This document shows positions 6,567 through 13,336 of a stretch of DNA of 18,450 bases, in pieces. Position 1 is the first letter of the stretch. Each line of letters opens with the position of its first letter. This DNA comes from Bacteroidales bacterium (GTDB taxonomy: Bacteria > Bacteroidota > Bacteroidia > Bacteroidales > Bacteroidaceae): positions 1 through 18,450 of the forward strand of contig SFID01000044.1 in assembly GCA_004555425.1 (NCBI GenBank), in the 5' to 3' direction. Under the pieces are notes generated by a model that saw only the letters and a list, made by a program, of their open reading frames with translations, made no database searches and was not told where the DNA came from. A program made the position numbers and the translations under genes.

Positions 6567-7040
6567 TTACCTCTCTTCTCTAGGTAGTTCGCCCATGTCT
6601 AGTTTAATTAAGCGGCGGACGGTATGGACGAGACCTTCCGCCTCTTTTGTCGTGCCTTTTCGTTGCAGGTTTGTCCCGCCTCGATTATAGGCTCGAACCA
6701 AGTCAAATCCTGAAAATCGTTTCGATAAGTGTTTTAGGTATCCGATGGCGGCTTCCGTGGCGCAGTCTAGGTTGTGCGGATCTTCGCAGCCGTAGACACG
6801 CGCTGTGTAAGGCATCAACTGCCAATATCCTTTGGCGCCTTTGTCGCTCTCAGCCTCATCCCGACACCCGCTTTCCGCCACCATAAGGTAGTAAAGCCAT
6901 GTCGGGAGACCGTTTTCGGCAAGTCTCGCCTGTACATCCGCTTTGTACGGCTCGCATCTCTCAAGACGTCCATCGGCGAATGCAGGTTGGTACGCCAGCG
7001 AGAGTAACACAACGGCTACCAGTAGTGTGATGCATCGCAC
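6567..7040 (-). CDS. Exported lytic transglycosylase (SLT fold)
   Basis: A 157-residue muramidase-like enzyme expected to cleave the glycan backbone of peptidoglycan. A Sec-type signal peptide is visible at about 1-22 (Arg2, hydrophobic core ITLLVAVVLLSLA, cleavage near AFA-DG). The SLT motifs follow: catalytic Glu56 in VAESGC; GYWQLMPYTAR at 71-81; and AYNRGGTN at 117-124, where most members have AYNAG. Four cysteines (29, 59, 85, 93) after the signal peptide could form disulfides outside the membrane. The start is GTG at 7040, with AAGGGTGAG upstream, overlapping the stop of the previous gene by one base. It may act as an endolysin exported by the host Sec route or degrade wall during entry or exit. 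Its place in the metabolic operon, away from virion genes, is unusual for a tail-associated enzyme. Confidence 0.85.
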   Translation of the reverse strand: MRCITLLVAVVLLSLAYQPAFADGRLERCEPYKADVQARLAENGLPTWLYYLMVAESGCRDEAESDKGAKGYWQLMPYTARVYGCEDPHNLDCATEAAIGYLKHLSKRFSGFDLVRAYNRGGTNLQRKGTTKEAEGLVHTVRRLIKLDMGELPREER

Positions 7041-7222
7041 TATCGCTCACCCTTTATGTATGCGGTGAGGCGCGAGATCGCATCTTCGAGGCAAGCCCCG
7101 TGCGCCCAAATGTAGGACGACTCATCTCTTCGGCACAGCACTTCGACGCCAGGCATCTCCGTCGTACTCGTTCGCACCTCCACGGTATATCCCGCTTGTA
7201 GCGCGTTCTTGATTACTTCCAT
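7040..7222 (-). CDS. Small hypothetical protein (60 aa)
   Basis: 60 residues beginning MEVIKNALQAGYTVEV, unrecognised. Two short strands (YTVEVRTST and VEVLCRR) and a final helix (LEDAISRLTAYIKG) suggest a small alpha/beta fold. ATG at 7222 overlaps the end of the upstream gene by 10 bases and has a GAGAGGG site inside that gene. Its stop overlaps the GTG of the lytic transglycosylase. This coupling on both sides supports it as a real gene of L2. Confidence 0.6.
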   Translation of the reverse strand: MEVIKNALQAGYTVEVRTSTTEMPGVEVLCRRDESSYIWAHGACLEDAISRLTAYIKGER

Positions 7223-7896
7223 TGCGCCCTCTCAATCTTCAACGTGTGCCCGCCCTTTAGGTAGACCTTCACATGATCCCCTGGGTGAAATTTGATGTGC
7301 TCGTCTTTGCTCACGCCGACAACCGTGATGAGCATATTGAGTAAGCCAGTCGGGTGGATGTAGACGAGATCGCCAGAACGACCGCTGTAAACGCTTTTGA
7401 CGACGGCGAACGCCGATGGATCTTCTAGCGGTTCTTTGACGACGCCGAGCCCCTTTGTCGTGAGTGTCGCCACACCAACGTTCTCATAGCCGACAAGACG
7501 GCGTTCGACAGTGGCTGGTGTGAGGGGTATGAACCCAAGCTGTCGCATGACGCTCAACATGTTTTCGACCGTGCCGAACGCCTTGTCGCGGGCATACATG
7601 CGTATCGCCACAAACTTGTCGTCGCTTACGACACCGAACACGTCGCCATTAAAGGCGGGTAGGATTTGAGGCGGAAGACCGCGGCGCACACCTCTGATCG
7701 GAGTCGTGAGATGGCCTGTGTCATACGTTACCGTGCGTATTTCCCCACATGGGTACCACATATCTACACCTTTTTCGTCCGTCTTTTCGCGTGATACTTT
7801 GCGTGACACTTTGTCTTCCACCGTGAGCTTTTGGAGCTCAATCTCTGTTACTTGCTCGCCAATCACTTCGTTCAAATCTTTTTTCTTTTTCGCCAT
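7213..7896 (-). CDS. Hypothetical protein with Lys-rich N-terminus (227 aa)
   Basis: 227 residues, unrecognised. It begins MAKKKKDLNE and then has a charged helical stretch to about residue 45. The remainder is rich in Val, Gly and Thr and looks mostly like beta strands (for example FGVVSDDKFVAIRMYARDKA, and VYLKGGHTLKIERAQ at the end). There is no signal peptide, membrane span or catalytic motif that I can name. ATG at 7896 follows AAGAGGAA. It is the second gene of L2, after a 106-nt gap that carries a strong hairpin and a possible opposing RNA. A nucleic-acid-binding role would fit the basic tail but is only a guess. Confidence 0.7.
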   Translation of the reverse strand: MAKKKKDLNEVIGEQVTEIELQKLTVEDKVSRKVSREKTDEKGVDMWYPCGEIRTVTYDTGHLTTPIRGVRRGLPPQILPAFNGDVFGVVSDDKFVAIRMYARDKAFGTVENMLSVMRQLGFIPLTPATVERRLVGYENVGVATLTTKGLGVVKEPLEDPSAFAVVKSVYSGRSGDLVYIHPTGLLNMLITVVGVSKDEHIKFHPGDHVKVYLKGGHTLKIERAQWK

Positions 7897-7907
7897 GACG
7901 ATTCCTC

Positions 7908-8000
7908 TTGAATTTAAGCGCGTATGCGTGTATTAGGACAATCCCCCGTGCACGCATGGTGCGTGTTCTTAGCCCCGCGATTGCCCACGCGGGGCTTTTT
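7908..8000 (+). ncRNA. Candidate short rightward RNA in the L2 gap
   Basis: On the + strand TTGAAT (7908-7913), a 17-bp spacer and TATTAG (7931-7936) form a moderate promoter. The RNA would start near 7943 and end at the T-tract at 7996-8000, about 58 nt. Two hairpins fill it: CACGCA/TGCGTG (7951-7956 with 7960-7965) and the 9-bp terminator stem. Both neighbouring genes run leftward, so it would be perfectly antisense to their intercistronic mRNA. The alternative is that the hairpin simply acts in the leftward mRNA. The -10 is weak, so confidence is low. Confidence 0.3.
7971..8000 (+). terminator. Intrinsic terminator oriented rightward, against the flanking genes
   Basis: AGCCCCGCG (7971-7979) pairs with CGCGGGGCT (7988-7996) around 8 nt and is followed on the + strand by TTTTT. 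On the leftward strand the stem is followed by AAGAACAC, so it lacks the T-tract needed to end the gene that stops at 8003. The hairpin itself is certain. Its use as a rightward terminator is likely from form, although no rightward gene is present. Confidence 0.65.
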
Positions 8001-8002
8001 CT

Positions 8003-8398
8003 TTAGTCATTCCAATGCGTCTCGGTGGGTTTATTCGGGTTGCCGACTTTACCATCCGCGAACTTGCATAGCGTCTTGAAGTAGCGTTCATCCAACTTTC
8101 GGAATTGTTCTCTGTAATACTCCGCTGAGTCGTAGACCTTTTGTCGGTATTGCGTTTGAAGCACTTGTAGTTGCTGAGCCCAATCTTTCTCCGACGCCCA
8201 CCATCGTTCCATCGTCACGGCCAGCGTCTTCGCCATCTCGTCGATGATGTCTTTTCTCAATTCATCGGGTGACGCGTATTCTTCAAAGTGGCGACCCAAG
8301 AGGTGTATCCGCACGACTTCCATCGCACTCTTGAATCCGTACTCATAGGCGTTTAACCTCGTTTCCACAATTTTGTCTACTTTACAATCGTCGTTCAT
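8003..8398 (-). CDS. Hypothetical helical protein (131 aa), first gene of L2
   Basis: 131 residues beginning MNDDCKVDK, unrecognised. It is almost wholly charged helix (KSAMEVVRIHLLGRHFEEYA, LRKDIIDEMAKTLAVTMERW, LQVLQTQYRQKVYDSAEYYREQ), with many aromatic residues, and probably forms a coiled or bundled structure. The frame opens at a GTG at 8449, but that lies within a few bases of the predicted transcription start. ATG at 8398 has AAGGAA about 9 bases upstream and is preferred. It is the first gene behind the L2 promoter (8461-8489), so it is probably among the first products made. A regulatory role is possible but not shown. Confidence 0.7.
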   Translation of the reverse strand: MNDDCKVDKIVETRLNAYEYGFKSAMEVVRIHLLGRHFEEYASPDELRKDIIDEMAKTLAVTMERWWASEKDWAQQLQVLQTQYRQKVYDSAEYYREQFRKLDERYFKTLCKFADGKVGNPNKPTETHWND

Positions 8399-8460
8399 GT
8401 CTGCATTCCTTACGTTGTTGGTGAGAGAGGCGGGAGCCATTCCCGTCACTCGATGAGCAC

Positions 8461-8489
8461 TTTTTACAAAGATTTTGTAAAGTTGTCAA
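8461..8489 (-). promoter_or_regulatory. L2 promoter with palindromic operator (site B)
   Basis: Read leftward: TTGACA (8489-8484), exactly 17 bp, then TAAAAA (8466-8461), predicting a start near 8454, about 55 nt before the ATG at 8398. The perfect palindrome TTTACAAA-GAT-TTTGTAAA (8463-8481) fills the spacer and overlaps the -10, the usual place for a repressor. The promoter begins 12 bases after the L1 terminator stem. The same design occurs at 12088-12116. Confidence 0.75.
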
Positions 8490-8500
8490 CGGAAAAGTGA

Positions 8501-8534
8501 AAAAAAAATCGCATGTCGCGAAAACATGCGATTT
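8501..8534 (-). terminator. Rho-independent terminator of L1, leftward
   Basis: AAATCGCATG (8506-8515) pairs with CATGCGATTT (8525-8534) around a 9-nt loop. On the leftward strand the stem runs into a T-tract (complement of the A-run at 8501-8508). It lies 30 bases after the stop of the ssDNA-binding-like gene (8564). A smaller hairpin AAGCC/GGCTT (8535-8539 with 8549-8553) precedes it. Confidence 0.9.
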
Positions 8535-8563
8535 AAGCCACTTTTAGCGGCTTCGGTGGGGTA

Positions 8564-9100
8564 TTAGTCCCACGGGCAAGCACCAGCTTTAGGTGCTGAT
8601 TTCGGTTCAAACTTGAAGCCGCACGCGCCCACCTCCGCCTCATTGGCTTGGAGTTGGTCGAGCGTCGTTCGGGCTCGAATAGCTTTGCAGCACAATTTCA
8701 CACCCCAATCTGTGTTCATCGTCCAGACGTAGGCGAAAAGCTGAATATCGGCATGGTGAATCGTCTTACCCTCAAAGTTGGCGATCTTGTCACCATATTG
8801 GTCGTAGAGAACGAACGGTTGTTTGCTGTCGATGTTAACGTTGAGTGTTTCCCCGTCTTTGGACAAATACTTTTCAATCGAGAACGGTGTGCGGGGATCT
8901 TGTTTGTACTTACCAATAGCCAACTTGTTCGCTTTCGCGTATGTGACGGAATCGATGACCTCTTGTTTCAAAGCCTTAATGTTCTGCTCCGTGGCGGGGA
9001 TTCGGGCTAAGAACTTGTAGCACTCTTTGCCGTACATCTTGTCCACGTGCAACGTGTGTAGAGAGCAGTAATCCAAACGAATGTCTTCAAATAGTTTCAT
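8564..9100 (-). CDS. Probable phage ssDNA-binding protein
   Basis: 178 residues beginning MKLFEDIRLDYCSLH. The central part (TLNVNIDSKQPFVLYDQYGDKIANFE and QLFAYVWTMNTDWGVKLCCKAIR) looks like the beta-rich OB-fold of phage ssDNA-binding proteins of the DUF2815/gp2.5 kind. The protein ends in a linker with Pro/Ala/Lys followed by GACPWD, a short acidic-aromatic tip like the partner-binding tail of SSBs. That ending and the place beside a VRR-NUC nuclease and the polymerase support the call; I did not recognise it by strict homology. ATG at 9100 follows AGGAGG, which lies inside the end of the nuclease gene (14-nt overlap). It is the last gene of L1. Confidence 0.6.
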   Translation of the reverse strand: MKLFEDIRLDYCSLHTLHVDKMYGKECYKFLARIPATEQNIKALKQEVIDSVTYAKANKLAIGKYKQDPRTPFSIEKYLSKDGETLNVNIDSKQPFVLYDQYGDKIANFEGKTIHHADIQLFAYVWTMNTDWGVKLCCKAIRARTTLDQLQANEAEVGACGFKFEPKSAPKAGACPWD

Positions 9101-9473
9101 GTTTACCTCCTAAATAGGCAATGATGACGCGCGTGGCGTCGCTTAGACAATTAGCCGTGGCCACCATATAGCCACGGTCACGGAGTTGCTTTAAGACCTT
9201 TTTTTGATCGGGACTTAAGCCACGCGCGACATCTATATCGGGCGCTTTTAACTCCAAAAACAAACCGTGATATGAGCCCTTTGGAATGGGCATAAACAAA
9301 TCGGGGTATCCTCGTCTGACGCCGAGGGATTTAACCTTGCGCATTGACGCTTGTGAAATCAATCCGTTAGGAATGTGCATCAGCTCGTTTGGCTTGGCGT
9401 CGTATGCGGTGCATACCATATCCCACCATAGTAGCAGTTGTTGTTGCAATCTGTCTTCTGATACTCTAGCCAT
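9087..9473 (-). CDS. VRR-NUC domain nuclease
   Basis: About 128 residues forming one VRR-NUC domain, a PD-(D/E)XK nuclease fold; single-domain phage members are thought to cut branched DNA such as Holliday junctions. Seen: an N-terminal helix SEDRLQQQLLLWWD; GVRRGYPDLFMPIP with the catalytic Asp; FLELKAPD with the Glu-x-Lys active-site pair; then DQKKVLKQLRDRGYMVATANCLSDA, the typical end. The open frame extends upstream to 9683, but that part overlaps another gene and is Arg-rich shadow. ATG at 9473 begins MARVSEDRL and follows GGGGA, 16 bases after the previous stop. It is coupled to the downstream ssDNA-binding-like gene by a 14-nt overlap. Confidence 0.85.
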   Translation of the reverse strand: MARVSEDRLQQQLLLWWDMVCTAYDAKPNELMHIPNGLISQASMRKVKSLGVRRGYPDLFMPIPKGSYHGLFLELKAPDIDVARGLSPDQKKVLKQLRDRGYMVATANCLSDATRVIIAYLGGKHETI

Positions 9474-9489
9474 TCGCCATTGTCCCCGT

Positions 9490-9828
9490 TTACACTGGCT
9501 CTGCCGATACAACATCGTCGATCGCCGCGCGTAGTTTCTTGCGCGTATAGAAATCTGAGTGCGCATAACGCAAAGCGATAGTTTCAGGAAAGTAGATCCG
9601 CCAGCGGTATGTTGACTTGCCCATATATACACGAACAGCCGACGGCGAGCAAGCATAATCGTGCGCCCAGGGTTCAATTTCAAGTCCGAAGAACTTGTAA
9701 GCGGTATCGATCACTTTGTTCTTCATATCGTTGAATTGCTGGTGCGTCATTTGCGCCGTCAATTTCATCGCCGTCTGGTAGCGTAGCAATATAACGATTG
9801 GGTACCAATCTACACTCTGGTATTTCAT
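9490..9828 (-). CDS. Hypothetical protein (112 aa) in the replication operon
   Basis: 112 residues beginning MKYQSVDWYPIVILLRY, unrecognised. It is rich in aromatic residues (Trp, Tyr, Phe), with a central helix (THQQFNDMKNKVIDTAYKFFG) and a strand-like part around VRVYMGKSTYRWRIYFPE. ATG at 9828 lies in an ATGA overlap with the stop of the upstream gene and has GAGGAG about 9 bases before it. Its place between the polymerase and the VRR-NUC nuclease suggests a helper in DNA replication or recombination. The N-terminal 20 residues may be an extension, as a second Met occurs at 21. Confidence 0.65.
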   Translation of the reverse strand: MKYQSVDWYPIVILLRYQTAMKLTAQMTHQQFNDMKNKVIDTAYKFFGLEIEPWAHDYACSPSAVRVYMGKSTYRWRIYFPETIALRYAHSDFYTRKKLRAAIDDVVSAEPV

Positions 9829-10154
9829 GCGTTCATCTCCTCTATAACAATTTCTAATGCATACGAGCGAATCACCTGTCTTGGCTCTTTCTGCAGCGCC
9901 TCATACGGGGCTTTCAATTCATCTGGTAGCACAATCTCCCATTGGTCTTTACCTCGTAACTTCGCGAGATTGCGCGTCACCGATAAGTCATATTTCACAC
10001 AGGACGCCCACGCGTCCATATCCACATCCACACCTAACGCCGCCGCTATCTTCTCACACGATCGAATACGAACGCGGTTGTATGTGCGCCTGTTGGATAC
10101 GGCAATGGCTTGGGCGAGGTCTGGACTGATGATAAATCTAATGCGAAGAGACAT
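9825..10154 (-). CDS. Hypothetical protein (109 aa) overlapping the polymerase 3' end
   Basis: 109 residues beginning MSLRIRFIISPDLAQAIAVS, unrecognised, and basic in its first third. ATG at 10154 has one of the best ribosome sites in the window (AAGGAGG, about 7 bases upstream). It therefore starts 109 bases before the polymerase stop at 10046, in a different frame of the same strand. An internal Met at residue 46, beyond the polymerase stop, lacks a comparable site. It ends in an ATGA overlap with the next gene. A role tied to the polymerase is suggested only by this overlap and operon position. Confidence 0.65.
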   Translation of the reverse strand: MSLRIRFIISPDLAQAIAVSNRRTYNRVRIRSCEKIAAALGVDVDMDAWASCVKYDLSVTRNLAKLRGKDQWEIVLPDELKAPYEALQKEPRQVIRSYALEIVIEEMNA

Positions 10155-12007
10155 CTCACATCCTCCTTTTTCTCTTGGAACGGTTGGGCTAACGTGCGCA
10201 CTTTCTGCGCGTAGAAGTCTTTATCTAAAAGTTGGAGTAGAAGCGCGCTGTCGTATGTGGAGAGATCGTCTGGCAACTCGACCGCGCATGTTGGGAAGTC
10301 CGACACTTTCTGCGTGTTACTCTTATCTTTCGAGGAACGCATCTTCACGTAGTTGACAAATCGCACGCCTGCGAGCTTGGCCAATGCCCCATTCGGTCTG
10401 GCGGCGATACATCTGATGCAACGACTCTCCGTACATTCCCCACTCAACGTGTCGTACAGGTATGGGAACGTGTCTGTCGTTTTGATGAGAATGAGATAAT
10501 CTCGGATATCGTTCATATCTTCCATGATTTCGAGCGGGTCGCACTTTCTCACGACGGACAGCGGTAATGCCTTTTTACACACCGCTTTGTCGTTGAAGTA
10601 ATCTCGATTGAGCGAGAAGCTGGCGCCCTTGACCGTGACGCCTTCTTCATCCACCATGTAGTAGTTGTTGACGTTGAGTTGCACCAGCTCTTTCACCTCG
10701 TGCGACGACACCTCGTACTTGTATAGCACGCACCACTCGTCGACGATGCGGCGAAACGTGTCTTCCTCACCTGGCTTTACCTCGGCCATAACACCATCGG
10801 TGTTGACCTGAACAATGCGGAAGTGTTTGGATAGCTGGTAAGCAAGATCTGTGACGGATAGTTGACCGTTGATGGTGATGGAGTTGTTTGACCATTCCGA
10901 ACGGAACACCGCGAACTTGTCTTTGAGCATACCCGTTAAAGATGCGATGAGGCGCTTGGCGGCTTGGCTTTTCAGTTTTTCACCCTGCTTTTTGTAGGTG
11001 AGGCGGGAGTGGTAAAGAAATTCGTAGAGACCGCGTGCGTGTGGTGTAAAGGTGTACGGATAGAAGTCGTGCTTGATCATCAGTGTTGGGTACATGGATG
11101 AAACGTCGGCGTACAGAATCTTCACGTCGTCTGGCTTGACGTAACCCTCAATCGCACCGTGGGCGCCGCCCCAACCCAACGCAACATCTAATCCGTCGAG
11201 TAGTCTCACAGTCGGCGTCTCTTTGTTGTAGAACTCCTCTTTTGAGCTTAATTCATCCCCCTTCTCTACGATGCTACGATAAAACGCGTATGCATCACCA
11301 ATTCCCTCTCGCGTGGTGTAATCGATGGCGAACTTGATTGTGGTGCGGGCGTCATCTTTCGGCGATCGCCCATTTGTACACATTGCGGAAAAGACGTTGC
11401 GGGCAAGCGCGGCACTACGAAAGCACACAACGCGGCGTGGGTCGTCGAAGCTAATCCCGTACTCTTGCAAGACTGGCACACGCGCACATGCCGCCTCGTA
11501 GTACCCAAATTCATTGTTGAACACGTCACGTGTGTAGTAAACGTCCTGTTCGCAGTAGCCGACAATCTCTTTGACCTCGGCTGGCGTGTACTCTCGTTCA
11601 TCTTTGAACGAATAGGGGCTGTCGTATGTCGTGTGACCGTATGAACCGCAGAACATCTTGAGGGAGCGCATACCCGCTTCGATGGGGTCGTACACGTCGT
11701 ATGAACGGAATCGGTTAATCCGAACGGGAATCCCGTCGTTGATGAGTGCGTCTGAGATCTCTCGCACGTCCGTAGCCGTGCATTCGCCGTTGACACCGAG
11801 GATAAAATTGATGATATGGTCGTCGTATGCGTTGGAGTTGTAGCCGATGAAAAGCGCGTCGCCATTCTCCCGCACGTACTCATACGCATCGCGTGGGGAT
11901 GTGAATGATTGCATCTCGCCAGTCTCCAGCGACAACGCGGATAGGACGAATAGGCTTGGATAACACTCCAAGTCGAAGATGATTTTTTTCTCAAATAAGT
12001 CTGCCAT
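10046..12007 (-). CDS. Family-B DNA polymerase with 3'-5' exonuclease (phage type)
   Basis: A 653-residue replicative polymerase. Exonuclease: ExoI FDLECYPS at 11-18, ExoII GYNSNAYDD at 55-63, ExoIII YCEQDVYYT at 151-159. Polymerase: GGAHGAIEGY at 280-289; motif A YADVSSMYPTLM at 299-310 (catalytic Asp301); a motif B region at about 348-364; motif C VNTDGV at 401-406 (Asp404), the NTDG form common in these phage enzymes. Motif B reads KRLIASLTG, without the usual Asn and Tyr of KxxxNSxYG. The frame opens at 12100, but that lies upstream of the predicted transcription start (near 12081). ATG at 12007 begins MADLFEKKIIFDLE, as expected for the fold, although it has no clear ribosome site; 12019 is an alternative. 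It is the first gene of L1, and its 3' end overlaps the next gene by 109 bases. Confidence 0.9.
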   Translation of the reverse strand: MADLFEKKIIFDLECYPSLFVLSALSLETGEMQSFTSPRDAYEYVRENGDALFIGYNSNAYDDHIINFILGVNGECTATDVREISDALINDGIPVRINRFRSYDVYDPIEAGMRSLKMFCGSYGHTTYDSPYSFKDEREYTPAEVKEIVGYCEQDVYYTRDVFNNEFGYYEAACARVPVLQEYGISFDDPRRVVCFRSAALARNVFSAMCTNGRSPKDDARTTIKFAIDYTTREGIGDAYAFYRSIVEKGDELSSKEEFYNKETPTVRLLDGLDVALGWGGAHGAIEGYVKPDDVKILYADVSSMYPTLMIKHDFYPYTFTPHARGLYEFLYHSRLTYKKQGEKLKSQAAKRLIASLTGMLKDKFAVFRSEWSNNSITINGQLSVTDLAYQLSKHFRIVQVNTDGVMAEVKPGEEDTFRRIVDEWCVLYKYEVSSHEVKELVQLNVNNYYMVDEEGVTVKGASFSLNRDYFNDKAVCKKALPLSVVRKCDPLEIMEDMNDIRDYLILIKTTDTFPYLYDTLSGECTESRCIRCIAARPNGALAKLAGVRFVNYVKMRSSKDKSNTQKVSDFPTCAVELPDDLSTYDSALLLQLLDKDFYAQKVRTLAQPFQEKKEDVRCLFALDLSSVQTSPKPLPYPTGAHTTAFVFDRVRR

Positions 12008-12087
12008 AATTTTGCCCATTTTTGTATGATGGTGTACGATTCGCCTAGTACACTTAGGTGGGACGCCCATCGCCCCGTTATGGTGTA

Positions 12088-12116
12088 TGTTTACAAACAT
12101 TTTGCAAAAAAGTCAA
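12088..12116 (-). promoter_or_regulatory. L1 promoter with palindromic operator (site C)
   Basis: Read leftward: TTGACT (12116-12111), 17 bp, then TAAACA (12093-12088), giving a start near 12081 and a leader of about 74 nt before the polymerase ATG at 12007. The palindrome TTTACAAA-CAT-TTTGCAAA (12090-12108, one mismatch) sits in the spacer and -10, just as at 8461-8489. The leader contains another inverted repeat, GTGTAC (12032-12037) with GTACAC (12048-12053). The gap separates leftward and rightward genes, but I see no convincing rightward promoter in it. Confidence 0.65.
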
Positions 12117-12162
12117 AGGGAAATTGCAAAATCGTTGAAAAAAAAAGAGAGGAGACAAACTG

Positions 12163-12636
12163 ATGGACACGAACACAACAATCGATGCTACTGCTACCAC
12201 ACCAGCCGCTCCCGAGGCCGCACCCGTTGCCGAGCCGTCCGCTCCGACACCTGCGGTCGAGCCTGCGCCCGCACCCGCACCAGCCCAAGCGCCCGCCCAA
12301 GCGCCCGAGAAAGATAAGGAGTACGAAAAACTCCAACGTGAATTGGCGGATATGCGTGCGGAGTTGGAACGCGCCAAGATACGAAGCGGGCTCGCGGAAC
12401 GAAAATTGTACCCACATGACATGGCGCTAGTGGAACGTTTGATTTTAGAGCAAGGTGGGAGTATTGAAGATGCGATTGCCAACATTTACGGCACTCGCCC
12501 GTATTTGTTCAAGGTAACGACTGTCGCTCCGTCTAAGAGCTCGACTTCATCGAGCGCGGATGACAAAGCGGCAAATGAACGTTTTTTGAATGCGGTTGTC
12601 GCGCGGATTTGCCGTGACAACGTTTCTCTCAAGTAG
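12163..12636 (+). CDS. Probable capsid scaffolding protein
   Basis: 157 residues beginning MDTNTTIDATA. Residues about 8-49 are low-complexity Ala/Pro/Val (for example PAPAPAPAQAPAQAPEK). Next comes a charged coiled-coil stretch (KEYEKLQRELADMRAELERAK, about 52-72), a compact helical part (ALVERLILEQGGSIEDAI), a Ser-rich linker, and a basic C-terminal helix (ERFLNAVVARICRDNVSLK). A disordered N-terminus, a coiled coil and a basic C-terminal helix are typical of phage scaffolds, which bind the capsid protein during procapsid assembly and then leave. Position supports this: it is two genes before the major capsid protein. ATG at 12163 follows GAGGAG. No protease gene is present. Confidence 0.65.
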   Translation: MDTNTTIDATATTPAAPEAAPVAEPSAPTPAVEPAPAPAPAQAPAQAPEKDKEYEKLQRELADMRAELERAKIRSGLAERKLYPHDMALVERLILEQGGSIEDAIANIYGTRPYLFKVTTVAPSKSSTSSSADDKAANERFLNAVVARICRDNVSLK

Positions 12637-12646
12637 GAGATCGAAC

Positions 12647-13321
12647 ATGAAAAGTAAAGTAGTGCTTCATGGTAATCCGTATTTCTTGCAGGATTCTCAT
12701 TACACCGCGATGACGATGGCTATCGAAACGAATAGCGCACTCGCCGTTGATGAAGATGGTGAAAAGATCCTCAAAGCTGGTACTGTTTACCCCTCGAATG
12801 ACGCGTCGGCTCTCGGTATCGTCTTGAAAGATGTCATCTTGGATGCCGAAAAGGAACGTTTCGCCACGTTCTCGCTCATCACGCATGGTCACATCGACGA
12901 AGACTTGTTGCCCGCAAAAGTGAACGCCGCCGCCAAAACGGCTCTTAACAACATCGTTTTCTCGTCCGAACATCCCTCGTCTGGCGTCCCTGCCGAAATG
13001 TTCGTGCTCGCTCAACCCGCCTCCCCCACTGTTCTCACGGTTGGAAAATTGGCGAAAGGCGCGACGATCTCGGGCGAAATCAAACTCGAGACGGGATTCA
13101 CGTTTGACCACGCCCTCGTCCCTGCGGATGTTTGCGTCGTCGCTGCAGATTTACCGCTCATTTGCTCGGCGGTCGATAGCGCATCGAACAGTGTCACGTT
13201 CACCGTTACGCGAGACGTGTTCATCAATGCGGGTTCGCGTGTCGGTGTTGTTTTGAATGCGGGTAGCATCAAGGAAACGCCGTTCTCGACGAACATGGTC
13301 ATCGTGGCAAAAACCGCTTAA
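12647..13321 (+). CDS. Probable head decoration / minor capsid protein
   Basis: 224 residues beginning MKSKVVLHGNPYFLQDSHY. The first half has the pattern of phage decoration proteins: EDGEKILKAGTVYPSNDASALGIVLKDV, then ATFSLITHGHIDEDLLP, alternating strands that suggest a gpD-like or DUF2190-like beta fold. The second half is Val/Thr/Ser-rich beta sequence and may be an added Ig-like or fibre-like domain (TVLTVGKLAKGATISGEI onward). It sits between scaffold and major capsid genes, where decoration proteins are usual. ATG at 12647 follows TAGGAGA, 10 bases after the scaffold stop. The longer frame starting at 12590 overlaps the scaffold gene and is rejected. The match is by layout rather than a sharp motif. 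Confidence 0.6.
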   Translation: MKSKVVLHGNPYFLQDSHYTAMTMAIETNSALAVDEDGEKILKAGTVYPSNDASALGIVLKDVILDAEKERFATFSLITHGHIDEDLLPAKVNAAAKTALNNIVFSSEHPSSGVPAEMFVLAQPASPTVLTVGKLAKGATISGEIKLETGFTFDHALVPADVCVVAADLPLICSAVDSASNSVTFTVTRDVFINAGSRVGVVLNAGSIKETPFSTNMVIVAKTA

Positions 13322-13336
13322 TAGGAGGCATATATC

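Noticed and set aside
8399..8449. GTG start at 8449 for the first L2 gene
   Set aside because: It would begin within a few bases of the predicted transcript start and lacks a ribosome site; ATG 8398 has AAGGAA.
12008..12100. Start of the polymerase at 12100
   Set aside because: Lies inside the palindromic operator and upstream of the predicted transcription start; the extra residues do not resemble polymerase sequence.
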